NCBI GenBank assembly: GCA_958299035.1 | Contig: CATQJL010000223.1 | Span: forward strand, 49,334,302-49,398,301 | DNA from: Cylicocyclus nassatus | Taxonomy: Eukaryota; Nematoda; Chromadorea; Rhabditida; Strongylidae | Reading direction: 5' to 3' | DNA length: 64,000 bases | Part shown: piece after piece, positions 13,901 through 24,361 of the stretch | Layout: each line of letters begins with the position of its first letter | How positions within the stretch are numbered: position 1 is the stretch's first letter | The notes under the pieces: generated by a model | The model's input: the letters and a program-made list of their open reading frames with translations, nothing else | Told to the model about the DNA's origin: nothing | Database searches by the model: none | Program-made: the position numbers and the translations under genes

Positions 13901-15230
13901 TCGCCGCCCTCACTTCCCCTCAAGTGCTCAGGCTTTCTTCTGGATTTTTCCAGCTCAAATATTTCGCATAGGAATTTTTTAAACTATGTATCTGTCACCG
14001 ATAAACCCCCCTTTTGACTTTCATTTGCCTACTTTCTTATTGATAGCAAAGAATGCTATCAAGAAAATTGATAGACAAATACATAAGCTTGAAGAATTTA
14101 TGATTACGACCACAGTAGTTCATTTCAAGCGACATACTTTTTATTGTAAATCTTCTCATTCCCAGGCTGTGCTCTATCCCATATTCGTATTTTTTATCCT
14201 CGCATTCCATTACTACTGTGTGAATCCGCGATTTACTTCTCTTTTCAGCAATTTTTCTATCTATTGGGTTGGCGAATAATTCGTGGCGGCTGTTTGTAGA
14301 CAATCTGCGGACAGATTTTGTTGAATTTTTAGAAGTGATCGGACAAAAAATCAGAAAGTACGCTTGCATAAAAACTTTTTAGTGAAGAAAGGACGCAGAG
14401 AAGTAAGATACCGCAGATTTCTCATGTGGCGAAAACAAAAAAATAAAAATAGAGATCATAACCTATTGACGTTGCTTAGTAAAGAAAACCTGCATGTATC
14501 CGACTACCAGAACTATTTGTACCTCTACACTGCTTGAAAACGAAAGTCTTTGAGTAAAGGAAGTGAGTATTTGGAAATATAGCCTTGTTGGGGGAGGGTG
14601 AGGGGCAATTCAAGTAGTTGGCAGGTGACAAAAAAACCTGAAACTACCTCTTGCGATTATGGCTGCTTTGCAACAAGTTGAATTTTCACAGAAATTTGCA
14701 AGTCAAAACGAGATTATTTTTCAGAAAACCTAATGAATTCAGCAACACAAGCACTGCAGAACCTAGTGAAAATAAAGAACCAACCTTTATTAACGACATT
14801 CCATCCTTCTGAAGAACCTGCTTCAACATCATAATGGTCATAGGCAAGTCTAAAAAGTAGATAAAATACAGTTTAGCTAAGAAGTAAGTAAATAGTAAGT
14901 TGATGGTTTGAAAAAATATGAAAACAATCTATATAGGTTTGTACCTAAATGGTGCTTCTGGTCCCGTGTTAATTTCATCGGCTGCAAATTGTAAGGCTTG
15001 CACCGCGACATGAGCTTCATCAGAGGAAGTTGTGAAGGATTCTGGAAGTTATCTAGAATTTCCACAGCGTTTCCGAGCGAGAGAGGAAACGACTTTTACA
15101 TCAACGAAGATTATCCTAAGAGGAATAACTCACTAATAATGACCTTTGACGGATACTGCAGTGATCCGGGGAGGATGAGGAGCCAGAGGAAGACGAAATG
15201 GAGCGCCAGGCAATGACTGCAGGGGGACAT
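4950..15230 (-). CDS. glr-1: Non-NMDA ionotropic glutamate receptor, complete, 966 aa
   Basis: Glutamate-gated cation channel subunit of the postsynaptic membrane. Coding exons, 5' to 3': 15230-15134, 15041-14945, 14849-14785, 12802-12655, 12411-12311, 12258-12108, 11503-11398, 11346-11191, 11128-10999, 10530-10436, 10380-10249, 9181-9068, 8906-8649, 8584-8429, 8382-8219, 8110-7912, 5972-5783, 5733-5567, 5436-5272, 5213-5109, 5054-4950. Total 2901 nt with every phase consistent. Residues 1-24 look like a signal peptide. The amino-terminal domain follows ([24 protein letters not shown]). The ligand-binding core starts near 465 and keeps the SLTINQERE arginine (R552), GSTASFF and the LLEATANEY glutamate. 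M1 lies at about 592-610, the pore loop reads [13 protein letters not shown] with Q649 at the Q/R site, the gate is SYTANLAAF (678-686), and M4 spans about 853-875. The C-terminus is NTAV, a class I PDZ ligand. The intron between 8649 and 8584 has a GC donor. The family is certain; assignment to glr-1 rests on length, the Q site and the TAV end, and other AMPA/kainate-like GLRs remain possible. Confidence 0.9.
6486..7065. mobile_element. hAT-type MITE in a glutamate-receptor intron
   Basis: A 580-bp element bounded by perfect 11-bp terminal inverted repeats, CAGGGTCAAGC and GCTTGACCCTG, and flanked by an exact 8-bp duplication GTTATGAG (6478-6485 and 7066-7073). Both features are typical of hAT transposons. 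Inner inverted arms at about 6640-6695 and 6885-6935 share GAATCTTCAGAAT- and CTGTAGACAAAGT-like words, so it folds back. C-rich runs sit near 6530-6570. It has no transposase and is non-autonomous. It lies in the 1.9-kb intron between receptor exons 7912-8110 and 5783-5972. Confidence 0.85.
9201..9979. mobile_element. Mariner-like foldback element in a receptor intron
   Basis: The left end reads GGTTGTCCCAAAAGTAAACTC and the right end is its reverse complement with small changes (GAGTTTACTTTTGGGACACCC), next to TA dinucleotides as expected for Tc1/mariner insertion. The arms continue inward with CAAAACG- and CTTCGCTC-like blocks. The centre has no convincing transposase. It occupies most of the 1.07-kb intron between receptor exons 9068-9181 and 10249-10380. 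Confidence 0.65.
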
Positions 15231-17198
15231 GACGAGTTTGAGCTACTAAGACGGGCTGCTTCACCTTCGCCACGAGTTATTGGGCAGCTGGCAGGCCGGC
15301 AAATTGAGTTTGGCGCAATCAGTCAAGAGGCCCTCGATGGCCGCCAGCCGGTGACGACCGTGCACCTCTTCTGATGCCCTCGAGGCTATGCGACAGCTAA
15401 TTCCAGGCTGCTCGTGCGCCGCCGCCACGCCTTTTTCTGATGCATCGAACAGATTGCAATTAGAATTCGTCGTAGAAGCAACTTTTCTGGAGCTTTCAGA
15501 GATTAGCGAGCGAACGAACCCATTATCTAACGGAGACAAGAATTATTGCCGTTTGAAATGCACGAAGTGGTATATAGGAAATTGCCATAGCCTTTGCACG
15601 TCCCACAGCAGACTCTCCACTCATATGATATAGCAGACTTCTCAGAATTACTCCAGACAAATTTGGGTATCTGAGTTTTTACTCAAGAAAAGAGTGGAAG
15701 TTCTTAATTAAACCTTAGACCAAAAGCAGCTCATAAACACTGTTCGCAGCAAAGAAATAACTCTAGACACCGGTCCGGACCGTACTCTCTACCGTCAAAG
15801 CTGATTGGTCTGCTCGATAAGATTACAGTATGTGCGCTGGGATTGAAGGCAGCCTCCGTTGAATCCTCGAACTAAATTCTTACTTACTGGAGTAATCGAA
15901 GCGATCACCCTAGACACGCGAAAATGCCGAACAGCATTTTCCAAGGCATTTTCTTTGGAGTTGGATGAGTGAAACAGCTGAAACAGCCCGCCAAGGTTGA
16001 AGATGCAGAGCCGTTGCAGGGCCCTCATGGATACAGAGAGAAATCGCGAGTCGCCCGTGCGCGTGTAAGAATGGTCTTCGCGCACGAGTTTGAGGGCAGT
16101 TTTCTTGGCAGGAGCAGATTGCTGTGCGCTCGGGCTTGCTCTGTCGTATCTGGGGTGTATTAAACATATCAAAACTCCAAGAAGTTCGGTTTTGCGAGGA
16201 GTTAACCTTTTTGCCACGAGTGAATCATATGTGAACTGCTGGGCAATGGTGTAGCTAACTCGCCTTCCCTTTTTCCATCAGTACTCACTTGGGAAGTCGA
16301 ACTGGAAGCCCCATTTAACTCTTGAAAGCTTTACAAAGTCCTTTTCGAGGAATTTACTTTCATTTTCGTCATCTTTGTCGAATTTTGTCGGCTTAAAGCT
16401 AAGAGTTTTCTAAAATAAAAAAGCTGTGATGTGAGTTCGACAGAAATAAAGCTGTTACATTCATTCCAGTTCGTGACACCTTAAAATCATACTGTCACAT
16501 CCAAAATACTGCATACATGGCGCAACTACTCTGATCAGGGGGTTAAAAGTGGCCTACACCATTTATATTAGGTCGGTGCAAAAACTTTCACAGGTTTTCA
16601 AATTTTCCAGCATACGGTAGAATAACGAACACTTTGAAATGCAGAATTTCGTCCCTTTTCCTATTATCCGTGTTACTTCTTAAGAGAGGACTGAGATAAT
16701 TGCTGGAAGCTAACCCTTCGTTTCCACCACGTTCAACTTCCGCTAATTTTCAAGACTTTTATTCGAGACTTGCTTTAATAGCCAGCAGTTAGGACAAATC
16801 TTTTGTCAACGAAAAAATTTTTTCCTCAGCTACTCTTTAGAACTTTGCTAAATAATTTCCCTAAAGTCTCCTATCAAAAGCCAAACATTACAAAATCTTC
16901 AGAATATTGAGGTTTCAGCACTCGATCATTGACATAATCTTAAAAATAAATGAGCGATTCTTGCTCTAAAGTATGAAGATTTTAAAGTTTTAGTTGGCAA
17001 AAGGTTTGCCTTATCTGTTGTTTATCAATATTCCCCCAAAAGTTTCAGATAAAAATTCTGAAAATTATGAAAATCAGATACGGTGAATGCGAAAGGTTGT
17101 AATGTCCTGCGATTCCAGCACTCTCAGTTCACATGGGGAGTATAGCATCAGAAAGAGGAAGAATTCCTGCATCGGATACAGTTTGAATTGTCTGTTGA
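15231..17198. other. Upstream region of the glutamate receptor, no gene recognised
   Basis: This includes the presumed promoter of the receptor gene, whose start codon is at 15230-15228 on the - strand. The 15.25-15.60 and 15.80-16.20 kb stretches are GC-richer than their surroundings and carry 60-140 codon open frames on both strands, but none looks like a known family and their splice context is poor. A GGTCGGTGCAAAAAC word at 16573 resembles a transposon end but no partner was found. Confidence 0.4.
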
Positions 17199-17878
17199 TA
17201 TACACGATATCCCAAAAGTATGTATACACTGTTTGATCATTAATATCTCTCTTCCAAGAAGTCTTTTGCCTACCCCTAAGTACCATTTTGTAGAGCTGGT
17301 TTCAACTTAGACTTACAGTATGGAGAGAACACACGATCGTTCTTCATTACTGTAGGATTACGGTAGAAACTTGAAACATATGGTGTCAATGTGGAAAAAG
17401 CTGCCGTTTCAAAATTTTTCAAAAAAATGTGAAAACTTGTGTAATAGGGTTTTTATGGACGCTGTCAATACTCAACTATTCACAAGATTGCGAAGCTTTT
17501 TAAACGGTGTAACCGCACTTTTTAGGAACATTGAAAAAATGGCCGCTATCTCTTATCTGGCATAACTCTTCAATGAAGCATCATAATAAGTTGGGAACTT
17601 TACAATTAGAATCAGCAACTCTAGTTGCCTAATGCAAAAGTTTTCAGGCGGTTTTGTTTCCTTTCTCAGGCAAAGTATGGCCTTTCATGGTTCAAACCTT
17701 CTTTGTATTTTCTACCGTAATCCTATAGTAATGAAGAGAGATGGGTGATTCGTTCTATACTGCAAATCTAAGTTGAAGCCAGCTCTACAAAACGGTACCT
17801 GACAAGGCAAAAGACTTCTTGGGAAGAGAGATATTGACGATCAAACAGTGTATACATACTTTTGGGACACCCTATATA
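17199..17878. mobile_element. Mariner-like foldback element, long inverted arms
   Basis: Arms of about 160 bp (17205-17362 and 17705-17878) are inverted copies. The outer ends carry TCCCAAAAGTATGTATACA and its complement, the right end reading GGGTGTCCCAAAAGTATG on the - strand, with TA at the borders. The arms also share the ATTACGGTAGAAA and TTTTGTAGAGCTGG blocks. Part of the same arm sequence recurs at 22668-22760. Non-coding and non-autonomous. Confidence 0.7.
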
Positions 17879-18798
17879 CTATACGAGATTTACGGTTTGT
17901 GCGGAAAAAATGGCAAAACTTTTCAACCTAACATTTCTCGAGTGACTCGTTTTTTCGCTCGTAAATTACCAGAAAATTTTTATAAATTCGTAAAAATTTT
18001 TGTAAAAAAATTTTCTTTATTTGCGTAGTTGTGACCGCGTCTTTTTTAAGTACTGGGCCATGGTCCGCAAAAATTCCTGAAAGCGTAAAATTTTTCAGAA
18101 GACTTATATAAAGCCAAACCCCCATTATTTGTAAAAAATCCTGTCGCGTTCTTCTTCCCCCCCCCCCCCGGAAATTAGGCTGGCTAAAAAATAATTTCGT
18201 TTAGGCATGAAAATCCCCATAAAATTTGTCCTAGTTGTTCTTTACTCATGATAATTTGTAAATAATGGATAAGTAGTTCACAGCTTCTTCTATCACATAC
18301 CACCTAAATCTACAATTTTCAAAGTTTCGTTTCCATAATGGATATGAAGGACAGCAGTTTGGTATTCGGATGCAGACAAGTTTTCCCTGTTTAGCGACTA
18401 TCAATAAAATTGGGATCTGCCTTTAAAAACTCTTTGATCCAAAAAACCAAATTTTCTCATACTTGCGCATAAAAAGAAATTAAAATTTTTCTGTTCTTTT
18501 GGATTTCTTTCAACACAAAACAAATTCTACTCGAACAGATTTTATGTCGCAAATCTCTTTGAAGTGCACTTTCCAGCGGTACCGAATACTGGTCAAAAAA
18601 TTGGCTGCAGCATCTGTGAGAGCGGCAAAACCGACCGGAACTATTTATTAGTCAGTCTGATAGTAAGCGGATACTGTTGTTCGGCATCGCTTTAGAGCTG
18701 TAAAATTACACTGTTCACAAGCTTAGCAAATAGAAATCTTCAATAGAGTAAAACGTGGTTAGGTGACCAATCAAATATAGTGCACTTTAAGTGCTGAG

Positions 18799-18882
18799 AA
18801 ATTGTGGTAAAATTTGCGCATGAAAATGGCTATGCTAGTACAGGCATGGCTATCTGCTCACGCTCAAATTTTACCACAATTT
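18799..18882. repeat. Short hairpin-forming inverted repeat
   Basis: AAATTGTGGTAAAATTT at 18799 is repeated in inverted form at 18865-18882 with a loop of about 50 nt. Flanking bases (ATAGTGCA and TGCGCTAT) extend the symmetry weakly. It is probably a small MITE remnant. Confidence 0.55.
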
Positions 18883-19586
18883 TTCGGCGCCGCAAATGCG
18901 CTATACTTACCGACAAATCTAATCGACTGTAGATATCTCGTTACAATTGCCGCTAAGATAGATACCTTGATTTTCATTTACAATATCAACTTTTTTTGCT
19001 CTTTTTCTTTTTCCCCTCTCTTCTTATATGCATCCTGTTTGCATTTGATTATATGATTAAGAAGAAAATATATCGCTTATAGTTATCCCGATCGATATCG
19101 TTAACTCACCGGTGAAGCCCTCTTTAAAAAAATCTAGTTTAACAGTTTCATCTGCTCTTTTCGAGAATTTACAAAGGCGAATGCTATGATTTTAGAATCC
19201 TGCAGCGCACGGCAATATATAACTCGTGAACGCCATTAAGATCGAATTACCTTTTTTTGAATCCAGTGTGATCTCTAGGGACTAGCGAAAACATTTTTAA
19301 AGGCAAAACATCTCTTCTGTTCATAACCTTACGTAGCAGACAAGCATTTCCTTCGAAATAATCTGAACAAACACTGTTGACGACTTCTGCCTAAACACGC
19401 TTTGCTCGTGTCAGACAAGCGTTAGCACTTTCCAAGAATATATTGAAATATTGAAATTTTAGGTATTTGAATAATCTGCTCGAGACCAATCGTCTTTAAT
19501 AATATGCATCCAATCAATTATTCAAGGTGTTGGAGAAAACTTTCCTTCAAGTTTGCCTTTGATATTCAAATGGCAAAAAGGGACTG

Positions 19587-20814
19587 ACAAGGAGAGGATA
19601 TTTAGTCGAAAGAGGCAATCCAGATGAGATTCATATCATCTTAAAGCGCTTGAAACGATGATTCCAAATCTGCATTTTCTAGCTGCGGAACGGTTTTGTA
19701 GAGGAAGTTACAGAGGTGTTTCCCTCTGAGGTCGAGGCGCCCTACACCATTTCTCCGCCTACCTATAAGCATTGTAGAGGAGTACCAACTGGTGGCAATT
19801 GACCTAGTGGTAAGTGACGTGCTTGATAAGGAGAGTGTCAAGGTTTTAATCCTCTTCGCATGCAACTTTATCGCAGTTTTTGCAAAATTGAGCCTCTAAA
19901 TGGCTTCAAAGCCCTAAAGCTTGAAATTTTTGATGATATTGATGCTATAGAAGTGTTCAAAAACCAAAGTAATACGAGTATTATGATCCTTACTGTAATC
20001 TTCATTCAAGTTACTTACCATGAAGCCAGTTGCCACCAGATGGTACTCCTTTATATAGTTGTAACGAACAAAAATTTTTGCCGAATGAACGAATATCGAA
20101 TAATTGATTTTCGAAAATTTTTCGAACGAATGAATATCGAATATTTGATTTTGGAAAATTCTTCGAATGAACGAATATTATTCGACTTTCGATTTTCATT
20201 TTATTCGAATTTGAATATTCGAATATTCGCACATTCCAAAATTCGAATGAACGAATACTTGAATAACCGAACTTGATCGAATATTCGACTAATTTCGAAT
20301 AAATGTTCGAATATTATTCGAATATTTGAATGCAATATTCGAATATTCGAATATTCGAATAACTAACTTTTATAATTACTCGAATGAATGAATATTCGAA
20401 TAACCTTTATCTAAAACTCGTCGAATGAACGAATATTCGAATAAGTCATTTTTCGAAATCGTCGAATGAACGAATTATTCGAATATAGACCTTTCTCATT
20501 TATTCGACTATTCGAATAATCGAATAAATGGACTTTCTCAAACATTCGACTATTCGAATATTCGAATAGTCGAATATTTCGAATAAATTATTCGAACACG
20601 AATATTCGGTGCTAACTATACTCCTTTACATGCTTATAGGTAGGGGAGACATGGTGGAGGGCGCCTCGATCCTAGAGGGAAACACCCCTTATAACTCCCT
20701 CTACAAAACCGTTCCGCAGCTAGAAACTGCAGATTTGGAATCAGCGTTTTAAGCGCTTTGAGATTATATATGTCTCATCTGGATTGGTGCTTTCGACTAA
20801 GTATCCTCTCCTTG
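19587..20814. mobile_element. Foldback element with about 200-bp inverted arms
   Basis: The left arm 19587-19800 and right arm 20612-20814 are inverted copies: AAGGAGAGGATA at the left end matches TATCCTCTCCTT at the right, and both contain GCTGCGGAACGGTTTTGTAGAGG in opposite orientation. A further inverted copy of the left arm's inner edge (AGGAGTACCAACTGGTGGCA) sits at 20029-20052. The centre is filled by the TTCGAATA block described separately. No transposase is visible. Confidence 0.7.
20060..20606. repeat. Degenerate TTCGAATA palindromic repeat block
   Basis: About 550 bp is built almost only from variants of TTCGAATA, TCGAATAAT and GAACGAATATTCG. The word TTCGAA is its own reverse complement, so both strands look alike and many cruciforms are possible. 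It forms the core of the 19587-20814 foldback. A second block of the same kind lies at 33184-33850. Confidence 0.8.
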
Positions 20815-20971
20815 TGAGATCAAATTTCCATGCAAAAAAAAAATAAACGACTCAATCCCTGCATTAGATATTGAAGTACGTTCATGATTGCGTCTTGGTC
20901 AACGAAAGAGCAAGATCTCTACTTTGCAAATAATGATTATCATAACTTATAATAACGGGCTAAGGGTGTTT

Positions 20972-21694
<723 letters not shown>

Positions 21695-22149
21695 ACGAAA
21701 TTCGTAGAACGTGTTCCAGTCAACCTCGTGAGCCCAAATTTTGCACAGCGCATGCTACTAACAAAAGAATCCACTGTGCAAAAGCGCGAACGAATTCGTT
21801 GTGTGGATCCCTCAAAAAATGCGCGGCAATCGGATCCGCTTGGCTTCTGGCCATAAAATGAGGCAGTAGCACAACTATTTTGCAAAGTCTCGGATTTTGA
21901 CAAGTTAATGTGCAAGCCAGGGGCTTTAGCCAAAAAAAATCAAACTAAAGTTTATTACTTTGAGAAAACGACGCCAAAAAGGATTGGTTGCGTATGCTCA
22001 ATTTGCCAAGATTTTACCCGATCATTTGAGAAGATCTTTGCACAGAGATCTAGCCCACGGTGATTATTGTGTCCTATGGCGAAAAGCAAGCTGTGAAAAG
22101 TCCAAAGACCAATTCAAATTTGCATTTGTTCTTTTGGGAAAAATTTCAT

Positions 22150-22330
22150 TCACGCGAAGTTACCGATCTAATATGGAAAAGCTTTTGGAATGAGTAGTTG
22201 TTTACAAATCATTCGTGATAGTCCGCATAGCGCGGTGAGTTTCAAGGCCATTATCGTGCGGGAATAAGTAAGGCGTACAGATAGTAGGGTCAGTGCGTGC
22301 CTCTGCGAAGCAGAGGTGACGCACTGGTAA
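22150..22330. repeat. Dispersed repeat, uninterrupted copy of the one at 28745-29165
   Basis: The reverse complement of this segment matches 28745-28876 plus 29096-29165. Shared landmarks are CACTGGTGACTTAT-like sequence, a GTGCGTC hairpin around CTCTGCGAAGCAGAG, GAAACTCAC, CTATCACGAATGA, and CAACTACTCATTCCAAAAGC. This copy lacks the 219-bp insertion found in the other. The 21.7-22.2 kb stretch before it has 60-80 codon open frames that I could not assign. Confidence 0.7.
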
Positions 22331-22387
22331 TAAATATTCAAACTGAATTAAAACACAAGCAAACCGTTAACTTATTTTCGGTACTAC

Positions 22388-23325
22388 AGAATACACAACA
22401 CAAAAATGAAAAATCTTGGATTTCGCTAAAACTTTGTATATAGGGGTTATTCGACATGCTGATCACGAAAATGACATTCTTTCGTCTGGTAGTAGTGCCT
22501 TTTTGAGGGGTTACCGCAGGCATACGGTATGAGCTCAATCTCAAATCTTGCTGAAACTCTGTACAGAGGTGTTATTAGACATGCTGATCACGATTATCAC
22601 ACTTTTTCCGCACGAAAACGTCTCCCTGTATGGTTACGGTGGGTGCACAATAGGGGTCAAAGTTCATACCATAATCCTATAGCAATGAAGAGCGATTAGT
22701 GGTTCGCTCCATACCACAAATCTAATTTGGACCACGCTACAGAATGGTACGTCACGCTTGGTAGATTTAGCTGGAATCTGGGCTGGAGGGGTTATTCAGC
22801 ACGCTGAACATGTATATCATAACAAATTCGCATGATGTCGCCGTTTTCTTGAAAAAGGATTATCATGCTTGCTCACTGTAACAACGCCTTATTGTGGAGT
22901 TACGGTAAATTGCATAGTACACAAACACCATTTCTGCTCTTCAAGCCAACTTAGAAACCAAAAACCTACGAGATAGCTTTATAATGCGAAATGAACGCGA
23001 TATTCATGATCAGCACATCAGATAACCTCTTTTCACAGAGTTCCAGGCAGTTCTACGATTTTTACCCCTTACCGTACACATACCGTATCTCTACAAAAGG
23101 TCTTAAAATGCATGAAAACTACGATATTCGTGATCAGCGTGCTGAATGACAACTCTATTCCAGATTCCAGCTAAATCTACGGCTTTGACTCCCTACCCTA
23201 TACCTGCTCTAACCATACAGGGAGACGTTTTCGTGCGGAAAAAGTGTGATAGTCGTAATATGTACAAAGTCTTAGCAAAATTCAAGATTTTTCATTTTTG
23301 GTTTGTGTATCTGGAATAGCGCCTT
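22388..23325. repeat. Mosaic foldback region
   Basis: Several inverted pairs nest here. AAAAATGAAAAATCTTG at 22401 pairs with CAAGATTTTTCATTTTT at 23282, and the block CGAAAACGTCTCCCTGTATGG near 22613 pairs with its complement near 23212. GGTAGATTTAGCTGGAATCTG near 22760 pairs with a block near 23165. Repeated GGGGTTATTCGACATGCTGATCACGA-like words occur in direct order near 22443 and 22568. Part of the arm is shared with the 17.2-17.9 kb element. Non-coding. Confidence 0.65.
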
Positions 23326-23376
23326 ATCATACAAAATCGCGGTGAAAGGAAATGCACTGTGTCAATATTATTTCAG

Positions 23377-23662
23377 TTGTTTGGTACTTACACATGTACG
23401 AATGCCCCCAACTTTTGGCTAAAACCCAGGTCTTGAGAACTCATTGGGACTATCGGAAAGTCAAGGATCCCAGGGGAAATATCCTAAAAGTTAATGGTGA
23501 GTGGTCTTGCTTTATGAAATAATACTTTGCTTTATCTGACAAAAGCTTATAAAAAAGCAAGCTATGCATCAAAATTGCATCTGTATCTTTTCAGTTAAGA
23601 AAAACCTACTGAAAGTAAAGCTACCTAGAAGTGGGTCCTCAAAGCGACTCAAATTTCTGTAG
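23377..23662 (+). CDS. Last two exons of an unrecognised + strand gene
   Basis: Exon 23377-23496 (acceptor tttcag, donor gtgagt) encodes VWYLHMYECPQLLAKTQVLR and continues to GNILKVN. Exon 23595-23662 (acceptor tttcag) joins in phase and encodes VKKNLLKVKLPRSGSSKRLK before a TAG stop. Good splice signals, a shared phase and coding-like composition argue for a real gene. The tail is strongly basic, which would fit an RNA- or ribosome-associated protein, but this is only a guess. Upstream exons were not found; they would lie beyond the 20-23 kb repeats. Confidence 0.45.
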
Positions 23663-23861
23663 ATAAGTCCGTACCGATGCTAAGCGACGAACCTATCCTA
23701 TTCCGTTACCTAACGCGCGACCGAAAGAACATGAGATAAATTAAGTTATTTATCCTTATGACATCACACTACAGTTAAAAATAACAAAATATGACTAAGG
23801 CGAATTACTAACTAGCTAATAATAAACACGATACGAGGGCTCGTCCCATGCTACTACTGAT

Positions 23862-24361
23862 NNNNNNNNNNNNNNNNNNNNNNNNNNNNNNNNNNNNNNN
23901 NNNNNNNNNNNNNNNNNNNNNNNNNNNNNNNNNNNNNNNNNNNNNNNNNNNNNNNNNNNNNNNNNNNNNNNNNNNNNNNNNNNNNNNNNNNNNNNNNNNN
24001 NNNNNNNNNNNNNNNNNNNNNNNNNNNNNNNNNNNNNNNNNNNNNNNNNNNNNNNNNNNNNNNNNNNNNNNNNNNNNNNNNNNNNNNNNNNNNNNNNNNN
24101 NNNNNNNNNNNNNNNNNNNNNNNNNNNNNNNNNNNNNNNNNNNNNNNNNNNNNNNNNNNNNNNNNNNNNNNNNNNNNNNNNNNNNNNNNNNNNNNNNNNN
24201 NNNNNNNNNNNNNNNNNNNNNNNNNNNNNNNNNNNNNNNNNNNNNNNNNNNNNNNNNNNNNNNNNNNNNNNNNNNNNNNNNNNNNNNNNNNNNNNNNNNN
24301 NNNNNNNNNNNNNNNNNNNNNNNNNNNNNNNNNNNNNNNNNNNNNNNNNNNNNNNNNNNNN
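23862..24361. other. Assembly gap (500 N)
   Basis: Exactly 500 N bases, probably a placeholder length. The left arm of the palindrome begins at the first base after the gap, so the gap hides its outer limit. Open frames across the gap are meaningless. Confidence 0.99.

Noticed and set aside
15795..16217. A 140-codon - strand frame with overlapping frames
   Set aside because: No family motif and no splice context; it lies upstream of the receptor start and is not needed for its model.
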